Shown piece after piece: positions 1 to 13,123 of a DNA stretch of 64,000 nt. Under the pieces are notes generated by a model. It was not told the origin of the DNA. It saw nothing but the letters and a program-made list of their open reading frames with translations, and ran no database searches. The DNA lies in NCBI GenBank assembly GCA_911728435.2, contig OU452199.1, positions 44,471,004 through 44,535,003 of the forward strand, given 5' to 3'. The position numbers were made by a program, and so were the translations under genes. Position 1 is the first letter of the stretch, and each line of letters begins with the position of its first letter. The stretch is from Apoderus coryli (taxonomy: Eukaryota > Arthropoda > Insecta > Coleoptera > Attelabidae).

Positions 1-231
1 TAAGTCGAAACGTCCGTGAAATAGTAAAAATTGGATCTCCTACCTTATAATCTTCTTTTATTATATGGTAACAAACTGTTATTGAAACTCGTCTTCTTCT
101 GCTGCTGCACCGACAATCGTCTAATTTTCGTATAGCTACTTGCAATCGCCCGGCTGATTTTGAACTTCTGAACGTATATTCGTCTTTACCTTAAAGAAGT
201 TTACGCTTTGCCGCCAACCGCACACCAGCTA

Positions 232-465
232 CCAAATAGGATCATGTATATTCGGAAACAGCTTGAAAATCGTCTGAACCTCGTTCGTTTGTCTTCTCGT
301 ACTACTTATCACGTTCGTATTTTCATGCGTTACTAACTTACGTATTATTCTTCCTTTCGTACGTATTGATAAACTAAACTGTATTTTGTATCCCTCACAA
401 TTTCTATCCGCACAATCTCTATCTCTATCCCGGACAGTTTCTATCTCTATCCCGGACGAGCCCCC
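232..465. repeat. short tandem repeat in unrecognised AT-rich flank
   Basis: A unit containing TTTCTATCTCTATCCCGGA is repeated in 400-460, followed by CGAGCCCCCAAAATGTAGGC. The open frames on both strands here are produced by the repeat and show no family motif. A retroelement LTR edge is conceivable but unsupported. Nothing else is recognised in 1-800. Confidence 0.3.
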
Positions 466-801
466 AAAATGTAGGCTTTTTTGTCGTTGTCTAGGGGTTA
501 AAACACGTGACGTCTCAAAAAATGATTTAATCGAATACAAAATACAACGTGAAAATATGACAACTCGGTAAGAATAATTTAACTAACTAATGGAACAATA
601 AAATTAAGAAATAGCTAACGCACTTAGGTATATTGAATTTGAAAAATTGAAATTGTGCCGTTCTTCGTCAAAACGTCAAAACCCGAATGACGTCGCATTC
701 CATTATTGTAATGACGTCGCACGTCATATGCTCTGTAGGGAGCGGCACAAATTAATTATATATGAAAGTAATTAAACAACTTAAGTAATTATACTTTTAA
801 C

Positions 802-1745
802 ATGAAAAATTCCTACACTATGAACTATTTAAACCCTCAAATGGTTGAATTGACGGGTATGCATCCTGATGACGGCGAAGAGCTAGAGGACGAGGCCCAC
901 AGGTTTGCCAGACAGATCAGGCAGCGGGACATGGAAGGATATACACACAGACGAAATACGGAGCGTAATCCACATTTGCAGATCAAGAAGGCACCAGGCC
1001 CCGACGGATATAGCACATGACGCTAAAACTGTTGCCAAGAAAGGGTATGGCAGGAATCGCGACCATTATCAACGGCATTCTACGAGTGACACCACTTCCC
1101 TGCGAAGTTTACTGAACGCTCTATCCAAGATAGCAGACCGAATTATCCCCGACAAGCAGTTGGGGTTCAGCGCCAACCACAACACGGAGCTACAACTTTT
1201 AAGACTCGTTGAGCACGCAGCACAATGACGGAACTAGCGCTAAATCACGGGAATCTCGTTTCTGGATGTAGCCAGAGCCTTCGACAGGATCTGGCAGGAA
1301 GGATACCCACCAGCGATCAGCAAACTCACAGACTCCTATATACAGGACAAGCAGATTCGCGTCATGACAGGGGAGGGGATTTCGGAACCACGGAGCTCGG
1401 AGGCTGGCGTGCTGCAAGGGTCTGTACTATTTGCCAATCTATTCTCCATCTTTACCAGCGACATGCCAAGGACTGACCACAACACCTTGGCGCTCTACGC
1501 AGACGACACGAACCTGATTGCCCGCAGCCGCAGTGCGAAGATTAGGGCGGAGAAGAGCACCGCGCTGCTCATCAGAAGAAGACAAGTGCTCCTCGACGAC
1601 CTCGTCAACATCGAGGGTACTGACATACAATGCAAAGTACCTTGGGGTAATTAGGACAAATCCCTGACATGGAGACCGCACATCGAAAAGAGCATCGCGA
1701 ATGCCAAAAGCATCATTTCGAAGCTCCGAGACCTGCGTTGATCTA
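802..1745 (+). pseudogene. Jockey-type non-LTR retrotransposon reverse transcriptase, decayed
   Basis: Pieces of one reverse transcriptase appear in order but in three reading frames. They are KKAPGPDGY near 985-1010, LGFSANHNTELQLLRLVEHA near 1160-1222, LDVARAFDRIWQEG near 1262-1305, a GVLQGSVL box near 1405, the catalytic LYADDTNLIARS box near 1493-1530, and a thumb stretch ending IEKSIANAKSIISKLRDLR near 1740. The order palm A box, QGS, YADD and the wording match the Jockey clade. Frameshifts between the pieces and loss of the endonuclease ORF show a dead, 5'-truncated copy. No intact protein can be made. Clade assignment is by motif style only. Confidence 0.8.
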
Positions 1746-4310
1746 TGTCAGTCCGGCATGGGGAGTGGAGTTCGAGTCTACGCTTTCTCTTCCTTGGAAA
1801 AAAAACAATAACAAACAAGAATAAATTACGAGGATAACAAGTTTCGACGGCAGAAGATGCCGGAGATGCATTCAAAAGCCTTGTTCTGATTCTTAGAATA
1901 TAAAGAGAGGAAGGAGCATTTTTCATATTGTCATGCGACCGCGATGGTGTTTCAATATGGCCGCGGACAGTTTTTTCGGTCGCCAGTGGCGTAAAAATTT
2001 TTAAATTTTAACAGAAAAAAAGCATTTAATGGATTATAAATATTGAGGAATAGTTTTTAATAATTAATATTATAAATTCTGTCTGATAAACTATTAGATC
2101 GAATAATAAATAGCAGCTAAATAATAAAAACAACAACAAAATTTGAAATCATTTAACAATTAACAGAATGTTATTTTCTATCTTATAATTTTAATACAGG
2201 GATTACTTATTTCTTTTTTAGGATGGCATCCAACCAGGTTTGTTGACAAAAGAAATCCAAAATTTTTTTCTCGCTTCATCTTTAAGAAAACCGAAAATAA
2301 TAATAGGACAACTTCCATATTTTATTTAAAGGAACCATTATGGATATGCCTATGCATCTATGGTCTGACACAACCTAACCTAAGTTTTATACTTTGTTTA
2401 CAATTTTAAATAATAAAATATTAAATTTTACATAAAGGGGGGTGGGAGATCCCACATGTGCAAACGCGCATCGACGTGATTATGGTATTAAAGTACCTGG
2501 TCGCGTGGATGGTGCTTGGATGGGTGGACGGTGCTCATGGCCGAGTCGGTAGATTTGCATATGCCAAGTAGTTATTGACTATATAGTCGTGGCTGCTGGC
2601 TGGTAGGTCCAAGAATTAGAGGCCAAAAAAAGAGAGGAAAGGAAAAAGCAAATTTTATATAACATTTCCTAAGTCGACTGATCCTAACTATTGGTTAATG
2701 TCAAGTACTTAGTGATGTAATGTTATTTGACGGTTTTTCCTCGTTTTCGTTTGAGATCGTCCGCAAGCCACACAACTAACCGTTTTCAATGTTTTAAATC
2801 AGTTCAAAGCTAAAACTACGTTCCAATACACTAATATTACTTTGACGATAATTGATGTAAACAAAGATACAGTTGGAAATACTAAAAATGCCAAATGACA
2901 TGAGTCATCAAAGGAATTTCGAAATGGCGGCTCTAACGTCATTGTGTCGCATGCATCTGAATGGTAAAAATTCATGTTGTCCTTTTGAATAGTTAGAAAA
3001 TAACGACCCTCGTAATATGTTATCTCATCCCATCCACGCGATACATTACGTCTGATGATGTACGATTGTATTCAAAACATAATAACACTGACAAATTTTT
3101 TTAGGTGAAAAAATCTACCAAACATGCCAGGACCATTATTTAGAGAGACAATACCGCATCAGGTAAATATTGTGTTTATGTTAAAAATAGATATTTTTTC
3201 GGTAGGTATGTTGTGCAGTATACTATTACCATTATTTGGTTTTTTCGTATCATCCTGATAAAATAGTATATGGTTAACAACAGGAACAACAGCCGCAGCA
3301 AAACGAGCAAGCGATGTTTCGAATAGATAAGCTCCAGTTTTTTGTAGCTCTGGCCTGGTCGCGCCTTCAATATAAAACAAACTTTACGATTAGTTAATGA
3401 GCAGAGTGCTACTCGTCGGGAACATTTTCAATAGGTACCCTGAACAAATAAAAAAAAAATGTACAAAATACCATACAAAAGTGTATTTTGGAGTTGCGAA
3501 TTGAAATAACAGTGACGTACCAATTTTTCTTTAAAATAAATCAAAACGTCTAAAGTTTTTAAAAAACCATTTAAAAGGTGTTTATTGTATAACTTTCCAA
3601 TGCTATTCCATTCTTATCTTGGACACAGGGTGTCCCAATTTTGATGATGTTTGGGTAGTTGTTTAGTTTTCGAGATTTTCGAAAATCATCGGAATTTACT
3701 GTATCTAATAACATCATTATTGTAAATAGTTTAATAATATCAAAAAATGCTAAATATACTGTCACGGTTTCAAAATTCTGCGACAAAATTTATTTAAGCT
3801 GTTGATCGGTATAGAATCGAGCTTAGAAAAATAAATAAAAATAGAAGTGGCATAACAAGAAACTAATCACAAAAATGTTTGTAGCCTACATAACCTTTAC
3901 ATTTTTACTAATAAAATCTAACACTGTCGCCAATTGTTTGTTTTATTCATAGAATCAGAACTCGTATTTCACATCCCAGTGTAAATTTTTATTAGGGTTG
4001 GTCACAGTGTTGTTACATTGCAGAACTATACAATATTTATAATATATCTTTTTGTATTCGGCTTCCATTACATGTTCATAAGATATTTAACGTCAAGAAA
4101 TCAATCAAATATAATATGATTCACAAAAATACAGTTCTACGGATATAAATGTGTGGCTACCCCGCGGAGGGATTTGTTTATATTTACACGTCACGTTGAC
4201 GTCTGGGGTGTTAGTAGTGCTACGTACAGTTTTATAACGCCAATTAAGTGAATTTTACGAGACTCTTCCACTTTACTGCAATTGTAGTGTGTAAAACTGG
4301 GTTTCCTTTA
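1746..4310. other. no gene recognised
   Basis: AT-rich sequence with no ORF of recognisable family. A possible small exon (ATG near 3124, donor GTAAAT near 3163) was considered but has no supporting context. A G/C-richer patch at 2440-2600 is unexplained. Confidence 0.5.
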
Positions 4311-4314
4311 AATA

Positions 4315-5128
4315 ATGGGAAAAAAAGTGCTTAGTTTGCATGTCGAGTGATTTTCCGAGTAAGGTTACGTGTCACAAGTAAGTACAATGGCGTAGATTTT
4401 GGGATTTTCCAGAGATAGTAGTTAACATGAGTTGTTTAAATATACTATACACCTAGTTGCAAAATAGACAGTAATATAATAAACAATTGTAAATTTATAA
4501 AATGCTTTATATTACATAATTTCTTAATAAATAGTAGCATATCATCATACATGTATAATGATATGCACAGACCTTTAAGTAAGTATCTTACGCTAAAGAG
4601 AAGATATGGGATGTGGTGCAAGTGGGCATTATGATCCTATATAGTCTATTCATAGCACTTATTCATGTTTTATTTATAGTATAGTACAATAATTCTTGTA
4701 GGTTTCCCAGTGATCAAGCCGTTAGAAGATAGTGGTGTACTTCTCTTGGTTTAAGTTTTGAAAGGGTCACTAAAAGTTCTTATGTTTGCTCACAACATTT
4801 CAACCAAAGAGACATTAGAATTTTTGGAACACAAGCATGCATATCGCACACAGCCGTTCCTGTTCGCTATGTTCAGTAAGTTAATATTTTGTGCGATTCG
4901 AAATATTACAATTTATTGAAAATATTTTTTAACAGATTATCCTCTGGATTAGCGTCTACAGTTGAAGTTGCAACAGCCAGTTCTTTAGAAACTCTGTCTC
5001 TGAAGTTGAGGATGAAAAGTATGTGCAAAACTACTCTTATCACATACATAATGGTCACCGCAACAATGACTTATGTTGAACGGACCCGTTCCAAAAAAAT
5101 AAAAATATCTCTTAAAGCATGCCTTTGA
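4315..5128 (+). pseudogene. THAP-domain gene, broken
   Basis: Two spliced pieces make a complete C2CH THAP zinc finger. Exon 1 (4315-4377) reads KCLVCMSSDFPSKVTCHK, giving C-x2-C, and has donor CAA|GTAAGT. Exon 2 (4702-4875) reads KFPSDQAVRR, then WCTSLG, then VCSQHF and a TAVPV box, the usual FP, W, C-x2-H and AVP landmarks in order. Two lesions are visible: one extra A in the 4321-4326 run breaks the frame after the start ATG, and a TAG sits just before the conserved W near 4730. A third open stretch after an acceptor at 4935 (4936-5128) may be the next exon. THAP domains bind DNA and occur in P-element transposases and host regulators. Which of the two this was cannot be told. Confidence 0.7.
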
Positions 5129-5139
5129 CAATGTAATCA

Positions 5140-7390
5140 GATTCCACTACTGCGCGCAGCTGTGGACTACGACCCCGAGGAACAGGCAAGAAATGCCAAG
5201 ATGCCAACTATGATCCTAGGCTCTATCGTGTGAAGACAACGTCGATTCTAACGGCGTACAAGAAGACACAATCCTCTTGGGAAAAACGTGACAAGTTTTT
5301 CAGGACATAGTCACAGGCCTTCTGAAACGAAAAGAGAGCTCCTGGAGGAATAGAAGCCTGCCCTCCAGAAATCTGCGATCAGATAGCTTCTTTCACCGGA
5401 GAGGTTTTAGTGGGTATTAGCTGGAACACCTTCCCATGCTTGAGTCGCCACACTCACCTGCGGATAACAGGTGGTCATGGCTAAATTCATTTCCTTTATA
5501 AAAAAAAATGCTGGTGAGTCTAAAAATTATTATTGTTAGTTTTTATCGTTTGTGTTGTCTTTATATACGTGTTTGTATAATTATTTATGTTGTAGATTTG
5601 TATTTTGTTTTATTATAATTGACGTACTAAAATTGTATTTTTTTTAATACGTAGAATATATTAATATATCTAATAATTTGAGAACCGTCGAAATAGTTTT
5701 GTTGGATTCATAATAATTGTTGTCTAAACCTAGTAGAAACAGATTCAGCTTCTCAGGTCTAGGAAAGATAAACGATTCATTTCAAATATGGTTTCTTCCA
5801 ATATCTTAAATTGCACGTGGCAAACTGTTTTAAAGTTTTTTGTTAATTCTGGGTTAATACTGATGTAAAAAAGTTGTTGGTAAAATAAATAAGTTTTTTG
5901 AATTGCTTTATTTATTTAAACGCCCAAATTGCGACCAATTTACTTCCATACAATAATAAATATTTATATTCAAACATTCTGAGGTATTTCGGAAGTTACT
6001 TGACCTCTACATGTTACAACTATTTATGTGAGCAAAAACTACTAGAGAGGTAGGTTTAGTTTTTAATTATCCCTCCAGAAAAGCCCTCAGCATGCGTCAC
6101 TGTTTATAATATATTAAAAAAAAAAAAACGAATTGAAAACGGATGTAAGTGAAGTGAAATATGAAATTTCATATTAACATTTCCACAAAATGTAAGAGTA
6201 AAAAGCTTATAAATGTTTGGAGAAAATAATATTTTAGTAAAATGGTCACGTAGATTATTTTTACTTCTGTTGTAGGTTTCTTGCTTGGTTTGAAATGTAA
6301 ACTTTGCTGAATTTTAATGTATCAAGTTTTGCTCTGTGTTTGACAGTATATTTTTCAACTAGGGTGGCATATCCAATAATTAAACAATTTTTTTTTTCAG
6401 ATTTCTCTGCCCAAATTTTGATTAAACTGATGCAAAATTCTAATCAATACCTTAGGATAGATTTTGTGCTCTATCAAACACAGGGAAGGGCCCTCGTGCA
6501 GTAAGGGATCCTTGTCTATGGCATTTTGAATTTTATTATTTAATTATAAAACCAAAAAACAAAGTGTAGTATCTGAAATATATCATTTTAATATCTGAAG
6601 GGGTAAGGGATCCTTGTCTATGGTAAAAAACAAAGTGGCGTCAAATAGAGGGATAAAAGGTTCTACTAACCTCGATAGCGCGGCAGTAGATAAAATTTTT
6701 AAAAGATTGTTTATCAAAATATTACTTCTTGAAAAAGCATATCGGTCGTTAAATGAAAAAAACAAAAATATAATATGAAAGGCAATTTTGTTGTGTTTAT
6801 TGGGGTGGGAATTAATTCAATTCTTTAACCCTTCCAAATCACCACCATTGGGCATAAAAATTATTATAGGAAGACGTGGACGAAACTGTTTTTTAGTAGA
6901 AAAATTAAACAATAGTAATAATGTCATTATCAATTGCTCGGTTAAGCAATTTTTACTGCAAATAATATGATTTTATATAAATCCAGCTGTGTTGCGAATC
7001 TCAGTATTTGTGTACATGTATTGAAGGCAAATAGCTATTTGTGGTAAATGCATGGCATGGCTGCAAACTGCTTATCAATTACCGTTATTAATATTGGATG
7101 TTTGCGCCCAATTATCGGTAACCAAGTTAAATTCGATACCTATAATATTATGTAGTTAAATGTATAGCTGTTAGGTATATAGCTAATTTCCATGCCTGTC
7201 AATTGATTGGATATGACAATGAAATAATACTTTTTTCTCTATAAATGAAAAATTATATTTCAAGCTGTTTACACGCCGTTGCGACATTTTCTATAGAACG
7301 TAAAATTCTTCATAACAGACTCCTCTCTTTGTCTGTTAGACTCTCACTTTGCGAAGGCAGAGCTTCACAAAGTGAGCATTTTATACCACC
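5140..7390. other. no gene recognised
   Basis: Mostly AT-rich DNA. A G/C-richer stretch at 5140-5480 looks like decayed coding or TE sequence but I could not place it. A short phrase (GTAAGGGATCCTTGTCTATGG) occurs twice, near 6502 and 6604. Confidence 0.4.
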
Positions 7391-7430
7391 AAGGCTGATG
7401 ATGGAGCTGAGTCTCCGAAACATGTCCCTT
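7391..7430 (+). ncRNA. hammerhead-ribozyme-like motif (variant core)
   Basis: Stem I strand AAGG (7391-7394) precedes core CTGATGA (7395-7401). One extra T follows, then stem II GGAG/CTCC (7403-7406 with 7413-7416), GAAA (7417-7420), palindromic CATG (7421-7424) as a minimal stem III, and TC (7425-7426) as the predicted cleavage site. CCTT (7427-7430) closes stem I with AAGG. The extra base between core and stem II departs from the classical consensus but resembles small hammerheads reported from Penelope-like elements that act as dimers. The downstream sequence to about 7520 (GTGGAGACGATG and an AT-rich tail) recurs after the 60.6-kb copy, so this is part of a repeat family. Confidence 0.65.
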
Positions 7431-7599
7431 TGACATAATTTATGGATTAATTAAATAGTGGAGACGATGATTTTTGTTTTATTGTAATTATATTACACTC
7501 CACTGCATCTAATGGATTACTCCTTTTATTTTACAATTGTTTTGGATACATTATACCTTATTTATTAATATCGGAAAAACTATGGCGGATTTTGTCTGG

Positions 7600-7612
7600 A
7601 GGACACCCTGTA
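7600..7612. repeat. solo CACCCTG-TA inverted-repeat element end
   Basis: GGACACCCTG followed by TATA matches the right end of the TA-CAGGGTGTCC family seen intact at 23145-25265. No matching left end was found nearby, so this is a remnant. Confidence 0.45.
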
Positions 7613-8029
7613 TATTATACTAGTTTAGGGTTTGGGGAATCATTGGTTTGGGAATCATTGGGAATCCAACTGTCAGCCAGCTTAATCCTTTTTATAGCAA
7701 AGTGATATTGAAAAAAACTCATAACAAGATGTCATATAATAATGTGGTAGGGGTAGGTATAGAAAATAAGTTCGTACATTTCATCCCTTTCAGATATACG
7801 GTTGATCCCTACAATGAGGTAATCGAAACACCATACAACCTATAAATGGTGATATAAAAAGAAATTTAATCAGTGTTTTTCAATCCTTGATACATGTTTA
7901 TACGTGTAATAAAACTGGCTGAAAAATAGATACACCGGAGCATTATTAGGGGTTTAGTCAGTGTCGGGTTTTATATTGTCTTTAACAGGATCTTTTCTTT
8001 TTTTTTTGTTATACAATTTGAGCGAATAT

Positions 8030-8585
8030 AGGTGCAATGCCCCTTGCGTAGTCCAACAGCAGCAATGCCGTCAATCGACCCTGATCTACCGCCCCCAATG
8101 CATCATCCAGTATTTTAAGTCATTTCGTGGAGCAACTGTGCCCCTGACGGAACCCAGACTGGACCTCCGACAACAACCCATGTCCATTAAGATATGTTTT
8201 CATTTGATTGCAGATCACTCTCTCAATAACCTTGGAGATCGCTGGGAGTATATTAATCGGTCTAAGATCCTTAAATGTTGATGGAGTTTTAGTTTTGGGA
8301 TTGGAATGACATTGGCTTCTTTCCAACATGTTGGGAAGTTCCTCGTTTCTATATAGTAATTAACTAGATGCTGTATAAAGGGCATTATAAACGGACAACT
8401 ACTACTACTAGCATATCAATACTGATCATGTCACTGCCTACATAATTTGACTTAATCCCAAGCAATGCATCAAGTATCTCCCCATGATCCACCATTGTAA
8501 ATTCAAAGTTAATATCAGGCCTAATTTTATTACCTAAGTAAAAATTGATCATTCCTGGGTCCGGATTGTTGGTAGAAGTGGCCAC
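8030..8585 (-). pseudogene. non-LTR reverse transcriptase fragment
   Basis: Read on the minus strand, the fragment begins with EILDALLGIKSNYVGSDMIS near 8500, the region before the palm. It continues with LRPINILPAISKVIERVICN and LSEVQSGFRQGHSCSTK (8120-8270), the fingers and GFR box. After a frameshift comes KILDDALGAVDQGRLTALLL leading into LDYARG, the start of the aspartate A box. The YADD box and everything beyond are missing, so this is an internal fragment cut at both ends. An (AAT)n run lies next to it. Confidence 0.75.
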
Positions 8586-8626
8586 AAAAAAATCATTAAT
8601 ATTATCAACATCATGAATAAAAGACG

Positions 8627-8628
<2 letters not shown>

Positions 8629-8661
<33 letters not shown>
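8629..8661. repeat. (AAT)n microsatellite
   Basis: About eleven uninterrupted AAT units at the edge of the adjacent RT fragment. Confidence 0.95.
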
Positions 8662-8662
<1 letters not shown>

Positions 8663-9034
8663 CCTTTATTTTTTGACAAAAAAAAAAACAGAAAATGTAG
8701 AATTCTATATCTTAATCTACCAAAACATTGTCAAAAAAAGGGGGAAGTTCACACGGAGTGTGCTCTACCACTTAACCCCATTAACTAAATTAAAAATAAA
8801 GCCTTTAGATTTCGAGTGTCGTACAAATATGATTTAATTTATTTACAAAGCAGGTGCATCAAATCAATGGACGTACAGCAAGATAATTTTGAGTCTTATT
8901 TGGGCTTTTAAATTCTCTAACCATTGGTACTAGTATATTTGAACCATACTGCACTTTGCAGTACACATAATACATATGTACCTATATGCTCGCGATTATT
9001 GATTGAATACAGAACAATAATCTCAATCTTTCGT

Positions 9035-9385
9035 AATAATAATTTCCGGCGAACACAATTACGTAAAACAATTATTATAACCCAATGTAATAATCAGCTA
9101 ACATTGGTTTAACGTACAAAAGTCATAGATTCATGTTTATCGTTCGTAACATTAATAACCTTCAAACATCGGTTTAATGTACAAAAGTCATAGATTAATG
9201 TTCATTGTTCGTAACATTAATAACCAGCTAACATCGGTTTTACGTATTGGAGACATAAACTAATCTTCATCGTTCGTAACATTCACAACCTGGTAACATC
9301 GTTTTAACGTACAGGAGTTATAAATTAATGTCCATCATTCGTAAGATTAATAACCGGCGAGCATAAATTTATGTTCTTTATTTAT
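9035..9385. repeat. 65-bp minisatellite
   Basis: The phrase ACATCGGTTTAACGTACAAA recurs at 9101, 9166, 9231 and 9296, an exact 65-bp spacing. Each unit also carries TTCGTAACATTAATAACC. About four and a half units are visible, diverging toward 9385. No coding sense is apparent. Confidence 0.9.
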
Positions 9386-10470
9386 TAATTCAACGTACAG
9401 AATTCGCTACCGAATTTATGTACGAACGTTCATTGTATTAATGTCACCCATCATCGGCTCAAATTTAATGTTGACGTTCATTGATTTGAAGCACTTTTTT
9501 ATTAATATCACGTACCTTTTCGGTTCAGTGTATCCGGTGAAATAAATATACCCTTATTATATATCCACCACATATAGGATAATAATTATATGAATGTCAA
9601 AATAATTGTTCTGTAAAACCCAGCACAAGGCCACAAATGGTACTCATACCTTACGATTGTATAAAATCACAATCTCGAAAAGGAAGTTTTGCCGGATCGA
9701 GAAACTGACATTATTTTAACGTTACCTATCATTTTTTGATGAAGTCTTGCCCTTATAATTTGCACCGCCCTGTACGCTCTGTATGACAGCTAATTGACAT
9801 ATTATGCCTATGTCAGGTTAGTAACAATTTAGTTAAAGTAAAAATAAATAATAAAGATAATTTCGGTGCGAAATGTGTTAAAATTTGGTTAGTAGAATAA
9901 GAAGGCAATCCTCAAATAATCGGATTTGTATCTGGGTAAGTCTATAGACATTACTTTCAAGTTATTTCATTTCTCGTCATGGGTTTTGAACAATAATACT
10001 TACTTAGCTAATTCTATTATTCTGCATACAGTTAATCTCGTTTAAAACTGAATATCTTCCCGTTTGTTTAGTGAGGTAGGTATTGTTTTGTAGGAGGATT
10101 TAAATGAACACCTTAATATTTCTTAGATTTCCTTACAATAATTCCTTTAAAGTTTTGGTATACAGGATAACTAAGACTAATCTTTAGCTTATCTTAGTAG
10201 TAGCATTGACTAACTGTAAATTTTACTTGTAAGATAAATCCAATAATAAGATTTTTGTATATAGTGAGACCAAAAAATGAAGTGTTTGGAAGAACCTTCG
10301 CACTTGTCACTCGTCGTTTTAAGTTGCACGTTTTTTAATTAAAAACTACATCAAAGTATAAAGGGTTGATCGTGTGTGTTTCTTCCAACATAAAAAATCC
10401 CTTTAAATTGTATCGAATTTCTGCGCGACTTTTCGTTCATCCCGAGTAAAAGTGGCAACTTTTTCGAGTT
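9386..10470. other. no gene recognised
   Basis: AT-rich sequence without recognisable ORFs, RNA genes or clear repeats. Confidence 0.5.
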
Positions 10471-10635
10471 TTCTTCTTTCTTAGGTTTTGAATCGTTCTT
10501 GAACCGCTTTGTACAAAGTTGATAAATAAGATTTGTAGGTTTTTTTGGATATATTTCTTGGGGTTTTTGGTTCGTATTGACAACAATGGTGAGATAAAAA
10601 ATTTTTTTATTTCATGTCAAAAAATTTGTCTCTCT

Positions 10636-10675
10636 TTACGACGTTTCGACAAAATAGTTTTTGTCTTCTTCAGGT
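10636..10675 (-). ncRNA. hammerhead-ribozyme-like motif, minus strand
   Basis: On the minus strand: core CTGAAGA (10667-10673), one extra A, a 7-bp stem II GACAAAA/TTTTGTC, GAAA (10644-10647), then CG and TC as minimal stem III and cleavage site. The same sequence occurs on the plus strand at 14504-14538, so the two copies bracket the Helentron block as an inverted pair. Stem I is only 2 bp (AC/GT), so self-cleavage as a monomer is doubtful. Confidence 0.55.
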
Positions 10676-11145
10676 TTTTTTTTGTGTTCTCTTTTTAGCT
10701 CTCCATATCATATATGTAATATATGTAAGTATATATGAAGACTATTAGTTTCATGAAAAAAATTTTTTTTTAATTTCACCGGAAATACTTGTTTTTGGTC
10801 ATTTTATACATAAACTAGCTGTTGCCCTCGAGGCACGAATAGCTCTCCATATTTAAGTGTAAAAGTCATAATTTTATGACCTTTTTGTCATTTATCTAAA
10901 TTTTTGTTTTGTTTTAGACATCAGCTATTTTTTTTTTTTTTTGTATCGGGTTTTGTGCCTTTTTCTTCTCTTTGGAGGCACTATTTATACGCAGATATTT
11001 TATATTCCAGATCTAGGCCAAATTCTTGTACGCAAAATAATTGATTTTTTTTTAGTTTTATTATAAAATTTATTTTGCCCCCTTTTCTACTATTTACGAA
11101 CGCCTATGTAAACAAAATTGTTATGCTGCATGTTGTAGGTTATCC

Positions 11146-12660
11146 GTTAAGTGGTTTTTGAGTTATCACGGATACAATTTTTTCCTGACCCTTTTATAGA
11201 ATTTTCACGGACGCCTATGGAACATTAATTTTTGTCGTGTATTTTTAACACCAATTCAACTAGTTAAATATAAAAATTTTTACATTTTAATTTTTTTTTC
11301 ATTTTACCCCTTTTTTTTACTATTTACGAACGCCTATGTAAATAAAAATTTTATGCTGCATTTTTTAGGTTATCTTATATGAAAGCTATATATAATTAGC
11401 CAATTTTTCTGGTATATTTGGGAAACATTTTTTTTTCGTTTTTGACTCTTTTTTTAAGACTATTTTCGAACGCCTGTGTGAACTAATTCTTTTATGTAAC
11501 ATTTTTTAGGTTATATTCTATCACACCTATAAAAAATTATTCAATATTTCGGATAAGTTTAAGAACTAAAATTTTTTTAAATTTTTGAACCCTCTTTTAA
11601 ACCCCTTGCCTACGCTCAATGTTAATCACCACCTATAAATAGCCTGTAGTATTTTCGTACCAAATGTGATTAAAATCCGTTAAGTGGTTTTTGAGTTATC
11701 ACGGATACAAATTTTTTCTGACCCTTTTATAGAATTTTCACGAACGCCTATGGAACATTAATTTTTGTCGTGTATTTTTAACACCAACTCAACTAGTTAA
11801 ATATAAAAATTTTTACATTTTAATTTTTTTTATTTTACCCCTTTTTCTACTATTTACGAACGCCTATGTAAATAAAAATTTTATGCTGCATTTTTTAGGT
11901 TATCTTATATCAAAGCTATATATAATTAGCCAATTTTTCTGGTATATTTGGGAAACATTTTTTTTTCGTTTTTGACCCTTTTTTAACACTATTTTCGAAC
12001 GCCTGTGTGAACTAATTCTTTTATGTAACATTTTTTAGGTTATATTCTATCACAACTATAAAAAATTATTCAATATTTCGGATAAGTTTAAGAACTATGA
12101 TTTTTTAAATTTTTGAAACCTCTTTTAAACCCGTTGCCTACGCTCAATGTTAATCACCACCTATAATTATCCTGTAGTATTTTCGTACCAAATGTGGTTA
12201 AAATCCGTTATATGGTTTTTGAGTTATCACGGATACAAATTTTTTCTGACCCTTTTATAGAATTTTTACGGACGCCTATGGTACATTAATTTTTGTCGTG
12301 TATTTTTAACACCAATTCATCTAGTTAAATATAAAAATTTTTACATTTTAATTTTTTTTTATTTTACCCCTTTTTCTACTATTTACGAACGCCTATGTGA
12401 ATAAAAATTTTATGCTGCATTTTTTAGGTTATCTTATATCAAAGCTATATATAATTAGCCAATTTTTCTGGTATATTTGGGAAACGTTTTTTTTTTTCGT
12501 TTTTGACCCTTTTTTTAAACTATTTTCGAACGCCTGTGTGAACCAATTCTTTTATGGAATATTTTTTAGCTTATATTGTATCACAACTATGAAAAATTAT
12601 TCCATATTTCGAATAAGTTTAGGAAATATATATTTTTTATGTTTTGACCCCTTTTCCACT
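11146..12660 (+). repeat. about 530-bp tandem repeats inside the Helentron-like element
   Basis: The phrase ending GTGGTTTTTGAGTTATCACG starts at 11146, 11679 and 12207, a spacing of about 530 bp. Each unit contains shorter subunits with GAACGCCTATGT and TTTTAGGTTAT. The repeats are non-coding. Confidence 0.8.
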
Positions 12661-13056
12661 ATTTACGAACGCCTATGAAAGTAAGTTATTCATAACACAT
12701 TTTATAGGTTATATTCTATCAAAACTATCAATAACTAGTTAATATTTCTGCTATTTTTAAGAAATACGTTTTTTTTAATCTTTTTTACCCCATTTTACAC
12801 TATTTTCGAACGCCAATGTGGTCTAATATTTTATGTTCAATATTTTAGGTTATATTCAATTAAATGCGTAAAAAATTATGCAGTATTTCGGATAAGTTTA
12901 AGAACTATGAATTTTTTTAATTTTTGAACCCTCTTTTAAACCCTTTGCCTACGCTCAATGTTTCCCAAAATCTAATCAGCTCCTTGCCATGTCCAATAGT
13001 ATTTTTGTACCAAATTTGGTTAAAATCTGTTAAGCGGTTTTTGCGTTTTCGTGGAT

Positions 13057-13058
<2 letters not shown>

Positions 13059-13095
<37 letters not shown>

Positions 13096-13123
13096 TACAG
13101 ACAGACAGACAGACAGACAGACA
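13059..13123 (+). repeat. (CAGA)n microsatellite in Helentron-like element
   Basis: Fourteen or so CAGA units with one CATA interruption. It directly follows TTTTCGTGGATA, the same position as the tracts at 26386-26440 and, reversed and shorter, at 13280-13305. Confidence 0.9.

Noticed and set aside
3115..3165. Possible small exon (ATG CCA GGA, donor GTAAAT) after a TTTTTTAG acceptor
   Set aside because: Thirteen codons with no partner exon, no domain and no transcript evidence.
12397..12678. 93-aa ORF in the Helentron body
   Set aside because: Translates the AT-rich tandem repeat; Phe/Tyr-rich noise present in every repeat unit.
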